Positions 45,996-53,979 of a stretch of 64,000 nucleotides of DNA are shown here, piece after piece. The notes under the pieces are model-generated. The model was not told the DNA's origin. It made no database searches and saw only the letters and a list, made by a program, of their open reading frames with translations. The stretch is from positions 682,001 to 746,000 of the forward strand of contig NZ_CP154879.1 of NCBI RefSeq assembly GCF_039614765.1, given 5' to 3'. How positions within the stretch are numbered: position 1 is the first letter of the stretch; each line of letters begins with the position of its first letter. Both the position numbers and the translations under genes were made by a program. Source of the DNA: Castellaniella sp. MT123. GTDB lineage: Bacteria; Pseudomonadota; Gammaproteobacteria; Burkholderiales; Burkholderiaceae_B.

Positions 45996-46090
45996 CGGTC
46001 AGCTTTCGGCCAAGAACGGTCAGTCATTACATCCGTAGATTTTTAGGTTTGACTAAAAAACGGCAGAGGGTATTGCGCCAGTGAGCCGGA
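45996..46090 (-). other. Candidate origin of transfer (oriT)
   Basis: Immediately upstream of the relaxase gene. A perfect 7-bp inverted repeat TTTTTAG/CTAAAAA (46040-46046 and 46053-46059) is followed nine bases later by GGGTATTGCGCC (46068-46079). MobF relaxases of the TrwC group nick next to a short hairpin within sequences such as GTGCGTATTGTCT, so the hairpin plus GTATTG fits loosely. The call rests on position and these two elements only. Confidence 0.4.
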
Positions 46091-46174
46091 CTGAAGTCGA
46101 TCTGTTTAGGCGATCAATCGTGTTCGTTGAGCTGACGTCTATTTCTATTTAGCCCTTTGAATTGAGAGAGAGTT

Positions 46175-47008
46175 ATGTTTTCACAGCAAGAATTGCTTCA
46201 GGCATTTGGTGATCCCTACACAAATAAACTGGTGGAGAGATTGCATAATTTCGCTTTTATTCCGGATGAGCTAATAAGTCGTATTGCAACGGAGGCACTT
46301 TCCCAGAACTGGGGAAATAATAATTTTGTATTAAAGAAATACTTGGCTGTTCATGTGGCATGGAGTATCGAACAGGGGCGTTTTACATTGGGCCAAAATC
46401 AATTCTATGTTACTGCCGGACACTTGCAAACGAGGTATGGAACTCCTTTGTATCTAGCATTTGCCCCAAATAGAAATCAGGGCAGGGAGCCGTATTACTT
46501 AGTAACTGTCGGCTCAAATATATCTGCACCACAGTTGCCCATTGCGCCTGAAATGCCGCATGCTCCAGAATTGCCGCCCGGATCAGAAATTGTAATGATG
46601 CACGATCACATTTTGGGAGATAATGCAGATCGTTTTCCTTGGCTTTCTCAAACTCCAAGGGTGGCACAAATGTGTGCAATTTCAGGTGCAATTCAGTGGT
46701 CAATAAATCGCGGTCTACATCTTCCCTACTGGTATTTTGGAAGAATGAGCTATGTTGTACCACTATATTTGCAATCACGTGAGGACATCACTGCTGCACC
46801 AGATCTAATTGCACCAGTTCAAGTAAATCCCGATAGTCTTCTTGTGCGAACCGTCTTGTCACCCTATATGCCATATGCAAATGCTAGGGTCGCAGTTCGG
46901 AGGCACGACCAACTTCCGCACTGGCTAATTGCGGCATGGGATGCTCATGCAGCTCTAGCAACGGAGGCAGAAATAGAGAACCCGGAAGGTGACAATGAGC
47001 AGGGCTAA
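46175..47008 (+). CDS. DUF3825-like protein, cargo gene
   Basis: 277 residues, markedly AT-richer than the backbone and read against it. ERLHNFAFIPDELISRIATEALSQNWGNNNFVLKKYLAVHVAWSIEQGRF, LYLAFAPNR, the acidic-proline linker (PIAPEMPHAPELPPGSEIVMM) and the C-terminal VRTVLSPYMPYANARVAVRRHDQLPHWL fit DUF3825, a family of unknown function seen in islands. No signal peptide. The TAA stop lies inside a GGCTAAC attC-like site, as is usual for integron cassettes. RBS AGAGAG before the ATG. Possibly defence-related by context only. Confidence 0.7.
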   Translation: MFSQQELLQAFGDPYTNKLVERLHNFAFIPDELISRIATEALSQNWGNNNFVLKKYLAVHVAWSIEQGRFTLGQNQFYVTAGHLQTRYGTPLYLAFAPNRNQGREPYYLVTVGSNISAPQLPIAPEMPHAPELPPGSEIVMMHDHILGDNADRFPWLSQTPRVAQMCAISGAIQWSINRGLHLPYWYFGRMSYVVPLYLQSREDITAAPDLIAPVQVNPDSLLVRTVLSPYMPYANARVAVRRHDQLPHWLIAAWDAHAALATEAEIENPEGDNEQG

Positions 47009-47089
47009 CAAGGCGCTCAAGGTAGCTCCAGTCAGCGCATTTGCTTCGCAAATTGTATGCGCTGCCTTCCGCTACCACTTTTATTAGGA
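47003..47089 (+). repeat. attC-like site 3 after the DUF3825 gene
   Basis: Begins GGCTAAC-AAGGCGC-TCAAGG, the standard left side of attC (RYYYAAC, seven bases, TCAAG). A long imperfect hairpin follows: GGTAGC (47021) with GCTACC (47071), CAGCGCAT (47033) with ATGCGCTG (47057). The right core is degenerate: ATTAGGA instead of GTTRRRY. Probably a decayed attC. Confidence 0.5.
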
Positions 47090-47108
47090 AATCTTTCGCT
47101 GTCCGCTC

Positions 47109-47150
47109 TGGGTCGAAAACGGCCACTTATCAATGACCGGCTTCGACCCA
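47109..47150. repeat. Inverted repeat between the two cargo genes
   Basis: TGGGTCGAA (47109-47117) and TTCGACCCA (47142-47150) are perfect reverse complements. The hairpin lies where the convergent DUF3825 and ApeA transcripts meet and may serve as a bidirectional terminator. Confidence 0.5.
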
Positions 47151-47161
47151 TAGCAGACAAC

Positions 47162-47203
47162 CACTAACGCCTCAAACATCAGCGCAGCTTTGATTTGTTA
47201 GAT
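47162..47203 (-). repeat. attC-like site 2 after apeA
   Basis: Minus strand: ATCTAAC-AAA-TCAAA ... TTTGA-GGC-GTTAGTG, an arrangement with R and L box pairing on both sides of a 12-base loop. The apeA stop codon lies inside the first core. At 42 bp it is shorter than usual attC sites (57 bp upward), which lowers confidence. Confidence 0.5.
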
Positions 47204-48586
47204 TTCTTCTAACTTTCGTTTCAGTGGATAGCAGTTTTTAACCACTTTGTTAATTTCTTCATCCGTAAAGCCAATAACCTTCAAAAAATGTAAGTTGAAA
47301 ATCACTTCCATCTTCATACAAAGAACCCAAAGATCTCTACCCTTTGCTGACTCAGCATGTAAATTTTCACTGTAGTGAGTTAGATAGTTTCTTGTGTCCA
47401 CTATCTTTCTTAGGAGCTTGCTTCTTTCTTTACTTGTTCCAAGATGATCTTTGAATGGCTCAATTATCTTCTTTATTCTTTTTCCGAGATTAATTTCGTT
47501 GCCATTCATTAATCTTCCCTTGAGCCAATCAAGATGTTCCTTTGGGCATCCTTTAAGGATTTCTGAAACTAAGGCTTCATAGGACTCTTTACCCATTAAC
47601 GTTTCACTGCTGGTTCTTCTGTGATATGTTTCAAGCCCTTGCGCTAAAGCTAAAAATTTACCGTCAAGATATTTTTGAGCTCCGGCTTTAGTGGAAAAAT
47701 ATAACCCCAGTGCAGGGGATAAATATTCGTAAGAATTTAGCCAGTTATTAAAAACTTGTTGAGCATTGGTTTTAATCGCACCAAAATTGAACAGCATGTC
47801 GTGCCAGCTTTTTTTGGGTGTCTTCTCAGAAAATGGAATGCTTTGATAGTAGATTGAAATTGGAACAGGGTATTTTTTATCATCGCCACCATCACGTAGT
47901 ATATCGGGTGTCGTTGCTGAAACACTTTTAAGGCTGACAATTTCATCCATCGCAAAACACATAAGATTCGTTATTTTGAAGGCAATGGATGTGAAATCGC
48001 CCAAATCACGTAATTCTTCTGACTCAAGCCGAAAATAAGCACGTTGAGTAATCTTGGCCTCTGTCAAGTTTGGGAATCCCGGAAGGGTATATGCAAAGCA
48101 AATCTCAAGCTTCATTCCGTTGCTTAGTTCTATGCTTATTTTTTCCGGTGGTTCATAGCTGATCGTTGCTTTTCTTGTGTTCCAGTCGCTATCTACGTTA
48201 ATACCGCTTATTCCAACCCACTCATCCAAGCAATCGACTGAAAATGAAAAAGTATTGAAAGATACTTTTTCATCTTGATCCCAAGCTGCGCCACCCAACA
48301 CCTTATTTACTAAAATTTTTGACTTGGAAATTCCGCCAAAAGCAAAATTCTTTTTGGTATAGAAGCAGTCATCAAGTGTTACTAAACCATCTTTTTCAAC
48401 ATGGCCAATAATTCGGCTTAAATCATGATCGTCGCTCAGAGATTTCATACCCTCATCGAAGTGCCCGACTATTTCCAGCTCTATCCTCCCTCCATCGTCG
48501 ATTGACAATATCCCCGGAATTTTACTTTCCTCCTTCTTGGGCAACCAGAAGTACCCAGTTTTTTTGTATTCTTCTTCAATTCTCAT
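47198..48586 (-). CDS. ApeA-type HEPN anti-phage defence protein
   Basis: 462 residues from the ATG at 48586; a TTG four codons earlier is possible. N-terminus KKTGYFWLPKKEESKIPGILSIDDGGRIELEIVGHF matches the ApeA N-terminal domain. The C-terminal third is an all-helical HEPN domain with the R-x4-H RNase motif RNYLTH (Arg399-His404). ApeA acts alone in abortive defence, sensing phage and cutting RNA. The gene is AT-rich, unlike its surroundings, and bracketed by attC-like sites at both ends, so it was acquired as cargo. Read with the transfer genes on the minus strand. Confidence 0.85.
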   Translation of the reverse strand: MRIEEEYKKTGYFWLPKKEESKIPGILSIDDGGRIELEIVGHFDEGMKSLSDDHDLSRIIGHVEKDGLVTLDDCFYTKKNFAFGGISKSKILVNKVLGGAAWDQDEKVSFNTFSFSVDCLDEWVGISGINVDSDWNTRKATISYEPPEKISIELSNGMKLEICFAYTLPGFPNLTEAKITQRAYFRLESEELRDLGDFTSIAFKITNLMCFAMDEIVSLKSVSATTPDILRDGGDDKKYPVPISIYYQSIPFSEKTPKKSWHDMLFNFGAIKTNAQQVFNNWLNSYEYLSPALGLYFSTKAGAQKYLDGKFLALAQGLETYHRRTSSETLMGKESYEALVSEILKGCPKEHLDWLKGRLMNGNEINLGKRIKKIIEPFKDHLGTSKERSKLLRKIVDTRNYLTHYSENLHAESAKGRDLWVLCMKMEVIFNLHFLKVIGFTDEEINKVVKNCYPLKRKLEEI

Positions 48587-48602
48587 GACAAGGCCCAATC
48601 AA

Positions 48603-48662
48603 ATCTAACGACCAAACTAAGCCCACCGCAATATGCGGGTCGGCTTGAGCGCCGGGTTAGAC
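48603..48662 (-). repeat. attC site 1 upstream of apeA
   Basis: 60 bp on the minus strand: GTCTAAC-CCGGCGC-TCAAGCC, a hairpin of ACCCGC and GCGGTGG around ATATT, GGCTTAGTTTGGTC, and GTTAGAT. Both core sites match RYYYAAC and GTTRRRY, and the AAGCC/GGCTT arms pair. Size and layout are those of a classical integron attC. The crossover at G/TTAGAT places apeA as the next cassette. Confidence 0.72.
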
Positions 48663-48746
48663 CCAGCGCAAGAAAAAAAAAGTGACCGTACAAGCCACTG
48701 ACTGCAAAAAGCCAAGGATCAAATGACTGCTCATGGCCGATAGCGG

Positions 48747-50345
48747 TCACTTCCCACCCTGGAATGGCGCAACGTGCCCATTGAGCCGCTGGAACGGCAT
48801 CGCCACCCGGGCCACTGGCAATTCCCCTGCCAACGCCACATACCCCTCCAGCACAGGCAACGCCTGAATCTGCGCCGCCGTCACCACATCCTCCACTGTC
48901 CGATCCATATTGTCCGACGTATTCCGGTGATCGACACTGCGGCTGACGCTGTATTTTGGCCGTTCGACCTCATGTTTGCCAAGGCTTTCACTCATGTCGC
49001 GGGCGGTCTGCGGGTCGGTACGGGATCCGCCCAGCACGACCAGGTTACGGAAACTTGCCCGGATGGTGGTGGCCATAGTGCGCCCGTACAGATGTTCCAG
49101 CTGGGACGTGCTCTGCAGGCCTGCGACGATGCGTAGCCCATTCTTGCGACCTTTGGTCAGCCCTGCTTCCAGTGACGGCAAGGCTTCCAGGCTGGCCAGT
49201 TCGTCAATGAACAGCCACCAGCGTCTACCGGTGCCTTCGGGCATGGACAGAATCGAGGTGATGAAAACATCGGCCCAGGACGACACCAGGGGCCGCATGG
49301 AGCTCATCATGTCTTCACGCCAGTTGATGTACAGGTTGCCACCGTCGGGTTGGTCCAACCAATCGCGGATGGAGAAGGGGCCTGGTTTCATGCTGGTGTG
49401 TTCCGATAGCTTGTTGGACAGCACGAACCGGGCTGACGACAGCGCCTTGCTGGCCTCGCTGGAGCCGACGAACAGGGATTCAGCCAGGGTGCCGTCCAGG
49501 AATTGCTTCAGCACCTTCGGATCCTCGATGGTGCACAGGCGAAACAGATCCATGATGCTGGCCTCGGTGCCTTGCAGTTGGTGCAGCTTCTTTGCGGTTT
49601 CGCGCAGCAGCAGCCGCCCGAAATCGTTCCATTCCTCAGCGTTCTTGTCCTGGCTCAAGGGCACCAGAGAGTGCGCCAGGCGTTTCCAGTCGTAGTCGGC
49701 ACGGACTTCGTTGAAAAAGGACCAACCCTCGCTTCTGGCGTCGTAGGGGTTGAGGATCACGTCGCCGGGTTGCCAGAATTTGCTCAGCAGATCGCCATTG
49801 GGGTCGATGATAATCATGCGGTCGTTGCGCATGGGCGGTTGGCCTGGCAGATGCTGTCGATGGCTGCGGGACCGTGCCAGCACGGACGCCGCCATATTGC
49901 GCAGCAGTACCGATTTGCCGGACCCCGTGGCACCGCTCACCAGCAGGTGCAGATTTTCATTGGCAGTAGGCATGGGGATGCCTGCTACGTCGATCTGCTG
50001 TTTGCCAGGTTCTGTGCAGAGCTTTACCAGGTGTTTGGCCGTGGTCATTCGGGTGCCGCGCACGAAGCGCTTGTAGGCGGCCCCCTCGAAACCTTCGGTT
50101 TTCGCGGTGCGGCCGATAAAGAGGATCAAGGCCAGGGCCAGAATAAGGCCGACACCCAGCGCCCCGTAGAGTAGGGGGTAACCAGGGGTAAGCTTCACGA
50201 AATGCCAGGCCACCTGGCGATTCCAGTCGCGCCAGGTGATGCCGCTGCCGTAGGTGGCGGCGGTTATCCAGGCCCCGATGGGAAAGAGCGCCAGGGAAAA
50301 GGCGGCAATGCGCCGCCGGGTGATGGGGGAGATCAAGGTAGACAT
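48747..50345 (-). CDS. Type IV coupling protein (TrwB/TraD family)
   Basis: 532 residues. Two N-terminal membrane helices (~12-30, ~55-78), then the FtsK-like ATPase with Walker A LVSGATGSGKSVLLRN and Walker B WWLFIDELASLEALPSL, and the conserved GLQSTSQLEHLYG. It links the relaxosome to the VirB channel and pumps DNA. Walks in order with StbC/StbB-like genes upstream, as in R388-type plasmids, but the relaxase gene is now separated by the cassettes. Confidence 0.92.
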   Translation of the reverse strand: MSTLISPITRRRIAAFSLALFPIGAWITAATYGSGITWRDWNRQVAWHFVKLTPGYPLLYGALGVGLILALALILFIGRTAKTEGFEGAAYKRFVRGTRMTTAKHLVKLCTEPGKQQIDVAGIPMPTANENLHLLVSGATGSGKSVLLRNMAASVLARSRSHRQHLPGQPPMRNDRMIIIDPNGDLLSKFWQPGDVILNPYDARSEGWSFFNEVRADYDWKRLAHSLVPLSQDKNAEEWNDFGRLLLRETAKKLHQLQGTEASIMDLFRLCTIEDPKVLKQFLDGTLAESLFVGSSEASKALSSARFVLSNKLSEHTSMKPGPFSIRDWLDQPDGGNLYINWREDMMSSMRPLVSSWADVFITSILSMPEGTGRRWWLFIDELASLEALPSLEAGLTKGRKNGLRIVAGLQSTSQLEHLYGRTMATTIRASFRNLVVLGGSRTDPQTARDMSESLGKHEVERPKYSVSRSVDHRNTSDNMDRTVEDVVTAAQIQALPVLEGYVALAGELPVARVAMPFQRLNGHVAPFQGGK

Positions 50346-50361
50346 GGGTGCCTTCGTGGAA

Positions 50362-50808
50362 TCATGCGATCAGCCACTGGCCCAGCGCCAGACCTGCCAG
50401 TAACCCGCCCAGCACACCGGCGGCACCACCAATGACCGTAGCGATGAGCGCCATGCGACGGCCAGCGTGGTGCGTGATGCGGGCACACTGGGCCGTCTCC
50501 TGGGTCAGGTGATCCAGCCGGCTTTCGGTCGCATCCAGCATGGCCCGGATGGCCTGCTGGTGCTGCTGGTGGATGGGCTTGGCGGTGGCTTCCAGCGAGG
50601 TTACGAGATGCCGGGCCAGTTGCTGGGGCAAAACCTGCTGGGTATCGGCCACGGCCTGGATCTGCTGTTGGGTAGCATCCAGGCTGGTGCTGACCGTTTC
50701 GAGCCGGTCCACGAGGCTGGCGACTTCGCCCAGCACGTCGTGGTACAGCAGATCGAGCTTCGTGCGGGCGTGGCCCGGAGCCGGGCCTGGGGTCTGGGGT
50801 GCGTGCAT
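50362..50808 (-). CDS. StbC-like small membrane protein
   Basis: 148 residues from the ATG at 50808; an ATG at 50844 would overlap stbB. A long coiled-coil-like region (LYHDVLGEVASLVDRLETVSTSLDATQQQIQAVAD...) is followed by a C-terminal glycine-rich helix (IATVIGGAAGVLGGLLAGLALGQWLIA). Position between the stbB-like and coupling protein genes suggests the third gene of an stb operon. No direct functional evidence. Confidence 0.6.
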   Translation of the reverse strand: MHAPQTPGPAPGHARTKLDLLYHDVLGEVASLVDRLETVSTSLDATQQQIQAVADTQQVLPQQLARHLVTSLEATAKPIHQQHQQAIRAMLDATESRLDHLTQETAQCARITHHAGRRMALIATVIGGAAGVLGGLLAGLALGQWLIA

Positions 50809-50815
50809 GGCGGGA

Positions 50816-51523
50816 TCAGGCAAAGAGCGCGGCAAAGGCTGCATTCATCTGCCGATCCACAGGCTGGGCCAGGGCGCGCAGGGCGTGCCGGTTACTCAGC
50901 TGGGAGATCCGCGCATGGTCGCTGCGGTCGGCGGCCTTCAAGAGCGCCCGGTAATCCGTCTGGTCGGCCAGCACGTCAGCCAGCGTGGTGCGCAGATCGG
51001 CCAGCAGCTCGAAGACTTCGTTCTCAAAAACGGCCGCCTTGGGGTTGGCCTGCACTTCGCCCGTTTTGGCCGCATAGGCGAGGATCGAGGGGAATTCATC
51101 CTCTACGCTGGATTCCACTCGGTTGAACAGGATGCGCACACGCTCGGGATCCACACCCAGCTCGGCCAGGGCGGCCACGGTCTTGATGGTTTCGCGCTGG
51201 GCCTTGCCGGTGTTGATGACCGGCAGCACGAAGCAGCTCATTTCCTCGTGTGCCCCTTCGTAGCGCATCATGTGGTTCAGAAAATCCTCGATGTTGCTCG
51301 CCCCCACGTCCACGATGGCATCGTCACGGGTGAGCAGTTCTCGAAAGAGCCTGCCGAAGTGTTCGCCGCGTAGTTGATCGACTTCCAGGCCCAGGTCTGC
51401 GCCGGTTTCGTTGGTGGACTCCACGGCAAAGATCTGGGCGCCATTCATGCGGGGGGCCAGCAGGTGAGAGGCGACGACGGTCTTGCCGACCGATCCGGTG
51501 TAGTTCAGGACTGCGACTTTCAT
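50816..51523 (-). CDS. stbB: StbB-like partition ATPase
   Basis: 235 residues from the ATG at 51523, starting MKVAVLNYTGSVGKTVVASHLLAPRM with a deviant P-loop, like R388 StbB (a ParA/MinD-related ATPase). FAVESTNETGADLG and VDVGASNIEDF follow. StbB acts with StbA to position plasmids for conjugation and inheritance. Starts 4 bp after the upstream gene. 7 bp before the next one. Confidence 0.8.
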   Translation of the reverse strand: MKVAVLNYTGSVGKTVVASHLLAPRMNGAQIFAVESTNETGADLGLEVDQLRGEHFGRLFRELLTRDDAIVDVGASNIEDFLNHMMRYEGAHEEMSCFVLPVINTGKAQRETIKTVAALAELGVDPERVRILFNRVESSVEDEFPSILAYAAKTGEVQANPKAAVFENEVFELLADLRTTLADVLADQTDYRALLKAADRSDHARISQLSNRHALRALAQPVDRQMNAAFAALFA

Positions 51524-51527
51524 GGCT

Positions 51528-52010
51528 TCATTCCTTGTCGTGTTGGGTTTCGGTGTCTTGCGATGCCTTGGTGCGGTTCGCCAGGCCTTCGCGGCGCAGG
51601 GCATCGAGGTCGATGCGCATGTCGCGGATCTTGCGTAGATCCCCCGGGGTCTGGATGCGGCTGGGCCGCCCCTGGATGGCGTCCAGCGGTGGTGCGGTGG
51701 GTTTGGCAGCGTGTGCCGTATCGGGCTCGGCTGCCGGTGTGGTGGCCGCCTGATTTGCCTCTTCGGCGGCCAGCCGCCTGGCCCTGCGCCAGCGGCGCAG
51801 CGTGGTGATGTAGGTGTTGTGCCGCACTGGCAGGCCTGCGGCGGCCAGATCCTCCATGATGGCCGCGTGTGGCACGCCTGCAGCCACCTGGGGCTCGATG
51901 AGCGGGTAGAGCGCCCGCAACTTGGCGGCCTGGCGCAGACGCGGATCCAGGCTTTCCAGCACAGCACGGTAACGGGCGATGGGATCGGGTTTGAGCGGGT
52001 TGTCAGTCAT
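51528..52010 (-). CDS. Probable StbA-like DNA-binding protein
   Basis: 160 residues from the ATG at 52010. Helical and basic: IEPQVAAGVPHAAIMEDLAAAGLPVRHNTYITTLRRWRRARRLAAEEAN reads as a helix-turn-helix with a Lys/Arg-rich following helix; the C-terminal half is Ala/Pro-rich and acidic-basic. Immediate neighbour of stbB (4 bp), as StbA is in R388. It likely binds repeats upstream. The assignment is by position and fold guess. Confidence 0.55.
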   Translation of the reverse strand: MTDNPLKPDPIARYRAVLESLDPRLRQAAKLRALYPLIEPQVAAGVPHAAIMEDLAAAGLPVRHNTYITTLRRWRRARRLAAEEANQAATTPAAEPDTAHAAKPTAPPLDAIQGRPSRIQTPGDLRKIRDMRIDLDALRREGLANRTKASQDTETQHDKE

Positions 52011-52029
52011 GAAAGGCCTTGGGGTGAGG

Positions 52030-52500
52030 TCAGTGATGTAGAGCTGGCAGCACGGCGGCTTGCTTGCCGTCCAGCCAGGCCAGGCCTGCAGCGTGGGCTT
52101 CGTCGTAGGCGCATTGGTCGTCGGCAAAGCGCACGGACTGGCCACGGGCGGGGAAATGCCCGCAGCCGACTTCCTGGTTGTGATCGAGCAGGCGCAGCAG
52201 ATAGCCCTCGCCGTCGCCTTCACGCGGCACGATTTCGAACGAGAAGCGCAGCCGGGCCTGGGCCAGCTCCATCTGGAACTGCCGGGCAACCGTCGGGATG
52301 CGGGCAGCCCAGTCGCCGCCGATGCGATCCAGCGCGTCGGCGATACTGTAGCCACGTTCCTGCAGCCAGTCGCCGCGATTCAGCACCAGGGCGGCGGTCA
52401 GCGCTTCGCCCAGGCTGAGCGCTCCGATGCCTTCACGGGCAGCTCGATGGGCGATGGCGAGCAGCCGGGTGTCGAGATTTGCGTGTGGGTTCTGGGGCAT
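52030..52500 (-). CDS. Plasmid-backbone hypothetical protein
   Basis: 156 residues from the ATG at 52500 with AAGGAG in good spacing. Soluble, with no recognised domain: RLLAIAHRAAREGIGALSLGEALTAALVLNRGDWLQERGYSIADALDRIGGDW, then FSFEIVPREGDGEGYLLRLLDH. First gene read leftward from the origin region. A replication- or partition-linked role is possible by position only. Confidence 0.6.
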   Translation of the reverse strand: MPQNPHANLDTRLLAIAHRAAREGIGALSLGEALTAALVLNRGDWLQERGYSIADALDRIGGDWAARIPTVARQFQMELAQARLRFSFEIVPREGDGEGYLLRLLDHNQEVGCGHFPARGQSVRFADDQCAYDEAHAAGLAWLDGKQAAVLPALHH

Positions 52501-52932
52501 GAGAACTCCTTGGCCCTGCGGGTTCAGGGCGGTGATGGGGGAATGGGTGAGGTGTGGCCCGAGTGGGCTGGTGTCGATCACTTGCTGACCGATGCAGCCG
52601 CCAAAGCGGCTGCGCTGCGTGGCAGGCTGAGATGGCGTGGGGATGAGGTGATCAGGCTGGACGGCAGACGAACTTATCCACAGACCGCTTCTGGTAGAGA
52701 TAAGGTAGAAGAAAGGTAGAGCATGATTTGGATGGCTGAAAATCCGCATGAATGCTGCGTTTCAGCACTTGATCCCGCCTTCTTATTACGACGAAAACGC
52801 CTTCTTATTACGATAAAGCGCCTTATTATTACGATGCGCCCGCCTTCTTATTACGATGGCCGTGGTCGCTTATCCACAGGCTGATTTCAACCGTTTTCTG
52901 GTCCTGGTTTCAGGCCTTCGAGCGCCTTGTTA
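52501..52932. other. Iteron-type replication origin (oriV)
   Basis: Between the TrfA-type gene and the 52030 gene. Four iterons with consensus CGCCTTVTTATTACGA begin at 52776, 52798, 52819 and 52841 (period 21-22 bp), and a fifth lies at 52923-52938 overlapping the initiator stop codon. Two perfect DnaA boxes TTATCCACA are at 52674-52682 and 52870-52878. An A-rich stretch (52690-52760) separates DnaA box and iterons. This is the layout of initiator-dependent plasmid origins. Confidence 0.88.
52776..52856 (+). repeat. Four direct iterons
   Basis: 16-bp direct repeats at 52776-52791, 52798-52813, 52819-52834 and 52841-52856; the third differs by one base (CGCCTTATTATTACGA). Spacing equals two helical turns, as for iterons bound by Rep proteins on one DNA face. 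Confidence 0.9.
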
Positions 52933-53853
52933 TTACGATGCTGACCGGCCGTTATTTCGGACCCAGCTGGCGACTTCCCGGCCTTTTTCCAGTCCGATCT
53001 GGGGGCTGGCGATCAGGTTCAAATCAGCCAGTTCTTCCAGGGCTTTGAGCAAGGCGGCACGGAAGTTTCTCAGGTGCCCGGTGTGATGCGCCCGATCCTT
53101 CAGCCACTGCAGGCTGTAGCGCTGCTGCGTATCGGCGGAGGTGGCGATCAGTCGCTGCAGGCTGCGGGCGAGATTGCCGCGCAGTTTCTGGCGTGTCTCC
53201 CAGTCGATCAGGGCATATTCCCGGTTGCCGAAGATCTGTGCCCAGCGTGGGTCGATGACCAGGGTGTAGACGCCGTCTGCGTAGTCGAAGCCGCCCATCA
53301 TGGGCAGTACCCGGCAGGCCGGATGCATGCCAAAGCTGTATTTGGCCGATCCATCTGGCCGCCTAGCTTCGATGCACAGGGTAAAACGGGCCAGATCCTT
53401 CATGCCTTCGTGCAACCACTGGTAGCTGGCCCCACTGGTATTGCGTCCAATCCCGCGCAGGAAATCTGCGCGGTTCACGATGGGCTGTTGGCCTGCGGGG
53501 CAGGTGGCTTGCAGGTACATGGCGTGCATCCAGATGTCGGCATGGTCTTCGGATAACTGCTCGCCGCTGCCCGTGATCTGGATATTGCGGGCCGACAGAA
53601 AGACGGTTTCCTTGTGCATGATGCTGGCCCCGCGCCGGATGGGCGCGAAGATGCCAGAGCGGGCGATATGGTTAGGGATGGCACGGGATGCCTCGGAAAC
53701 GCCGGGCACGACGAAGGGCCGGATATCGAGCCCTGCGGCAGGTGAATGGGTTTTGGCTTCTGCTGCCTTACGGTGGGCAAAGCGCATGGCGTCTTCAAGG
53801 CGCTTGGCTGCGGCAGCTGGGGATCGGGTCAGGTGGCTGGTGTGGGTCAGCAT
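52933..53853 (-). CDS. trfA: TrfA-family plasmid replication initiator
   Basis: 306 residues from the ATG at 53853 (GGAG upstream). Similar to TrfA: AKRLEDAMRFAHRKAAEA, SGIFAPIRRG, a winged-helix core (DIWMHAMYLQATCPAGQQPIVNRADFLRGIGRNTSGASYQWLHEGMKDL, VYTLVIDPRWAQIFGNREYALIDWETRQKLRGNLARSLQRLI) and the final FRAALLKALEELADLNLI. It binds iterons and loads the helicase. It sits directly beside five iterons, which supports the call strongly. Confidence 0.85.
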   Translation of the reverse strand: MLTHTSHLTRSPAAAAKRLEDAMRFAHRKAAEAKTHSPAAGLDIRPFVVPGVSEASRAIPNHIARSGIFAPIRRGASIMHKETVFLSARNIQITGSGEQLSEDHADIWMHAMYLQATCPAGQQPIVNRADFLRGIGRNTSGASYQWLHEGMKDLARFTLCIEARRPDGSAKYSFGMHPACRVLPMMGGFDYADGVYTLVIDPRWAQIFGNREYALIDWETRQKLRGNLARSLQRLIATSADTQQRYSLQWLKDRAHHTGHLRNFRAALLKALEELADLNLIASPQIGLEKGREVASWVRNNGRSAS

Positions 53854-53979
53854 GAAGAAAGCTCCAGACAGGCCCGGATAAGGCCTGCCTGGTCGTGTGC
53901 AGCGCCTCACACGGGTACAGGGGAATAGGGCCAGCAGACGGGGCTGCGTGGCCGTGAATGATGAAAAGGACGGGGTGCC

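Noticed and set aside
52776-52938. CRISPR array
   Set aside because: Repeats are 16 bp with 5-6 bp spacers and sit beside a TrfA gene and DnaA boxes; they are iterons.
53097-53556. Plus-strand frame of ~160 codons opposite trfA
   Set aside because: Shadow of the initiator gene, which is supported by motifs and adjacent iterons.
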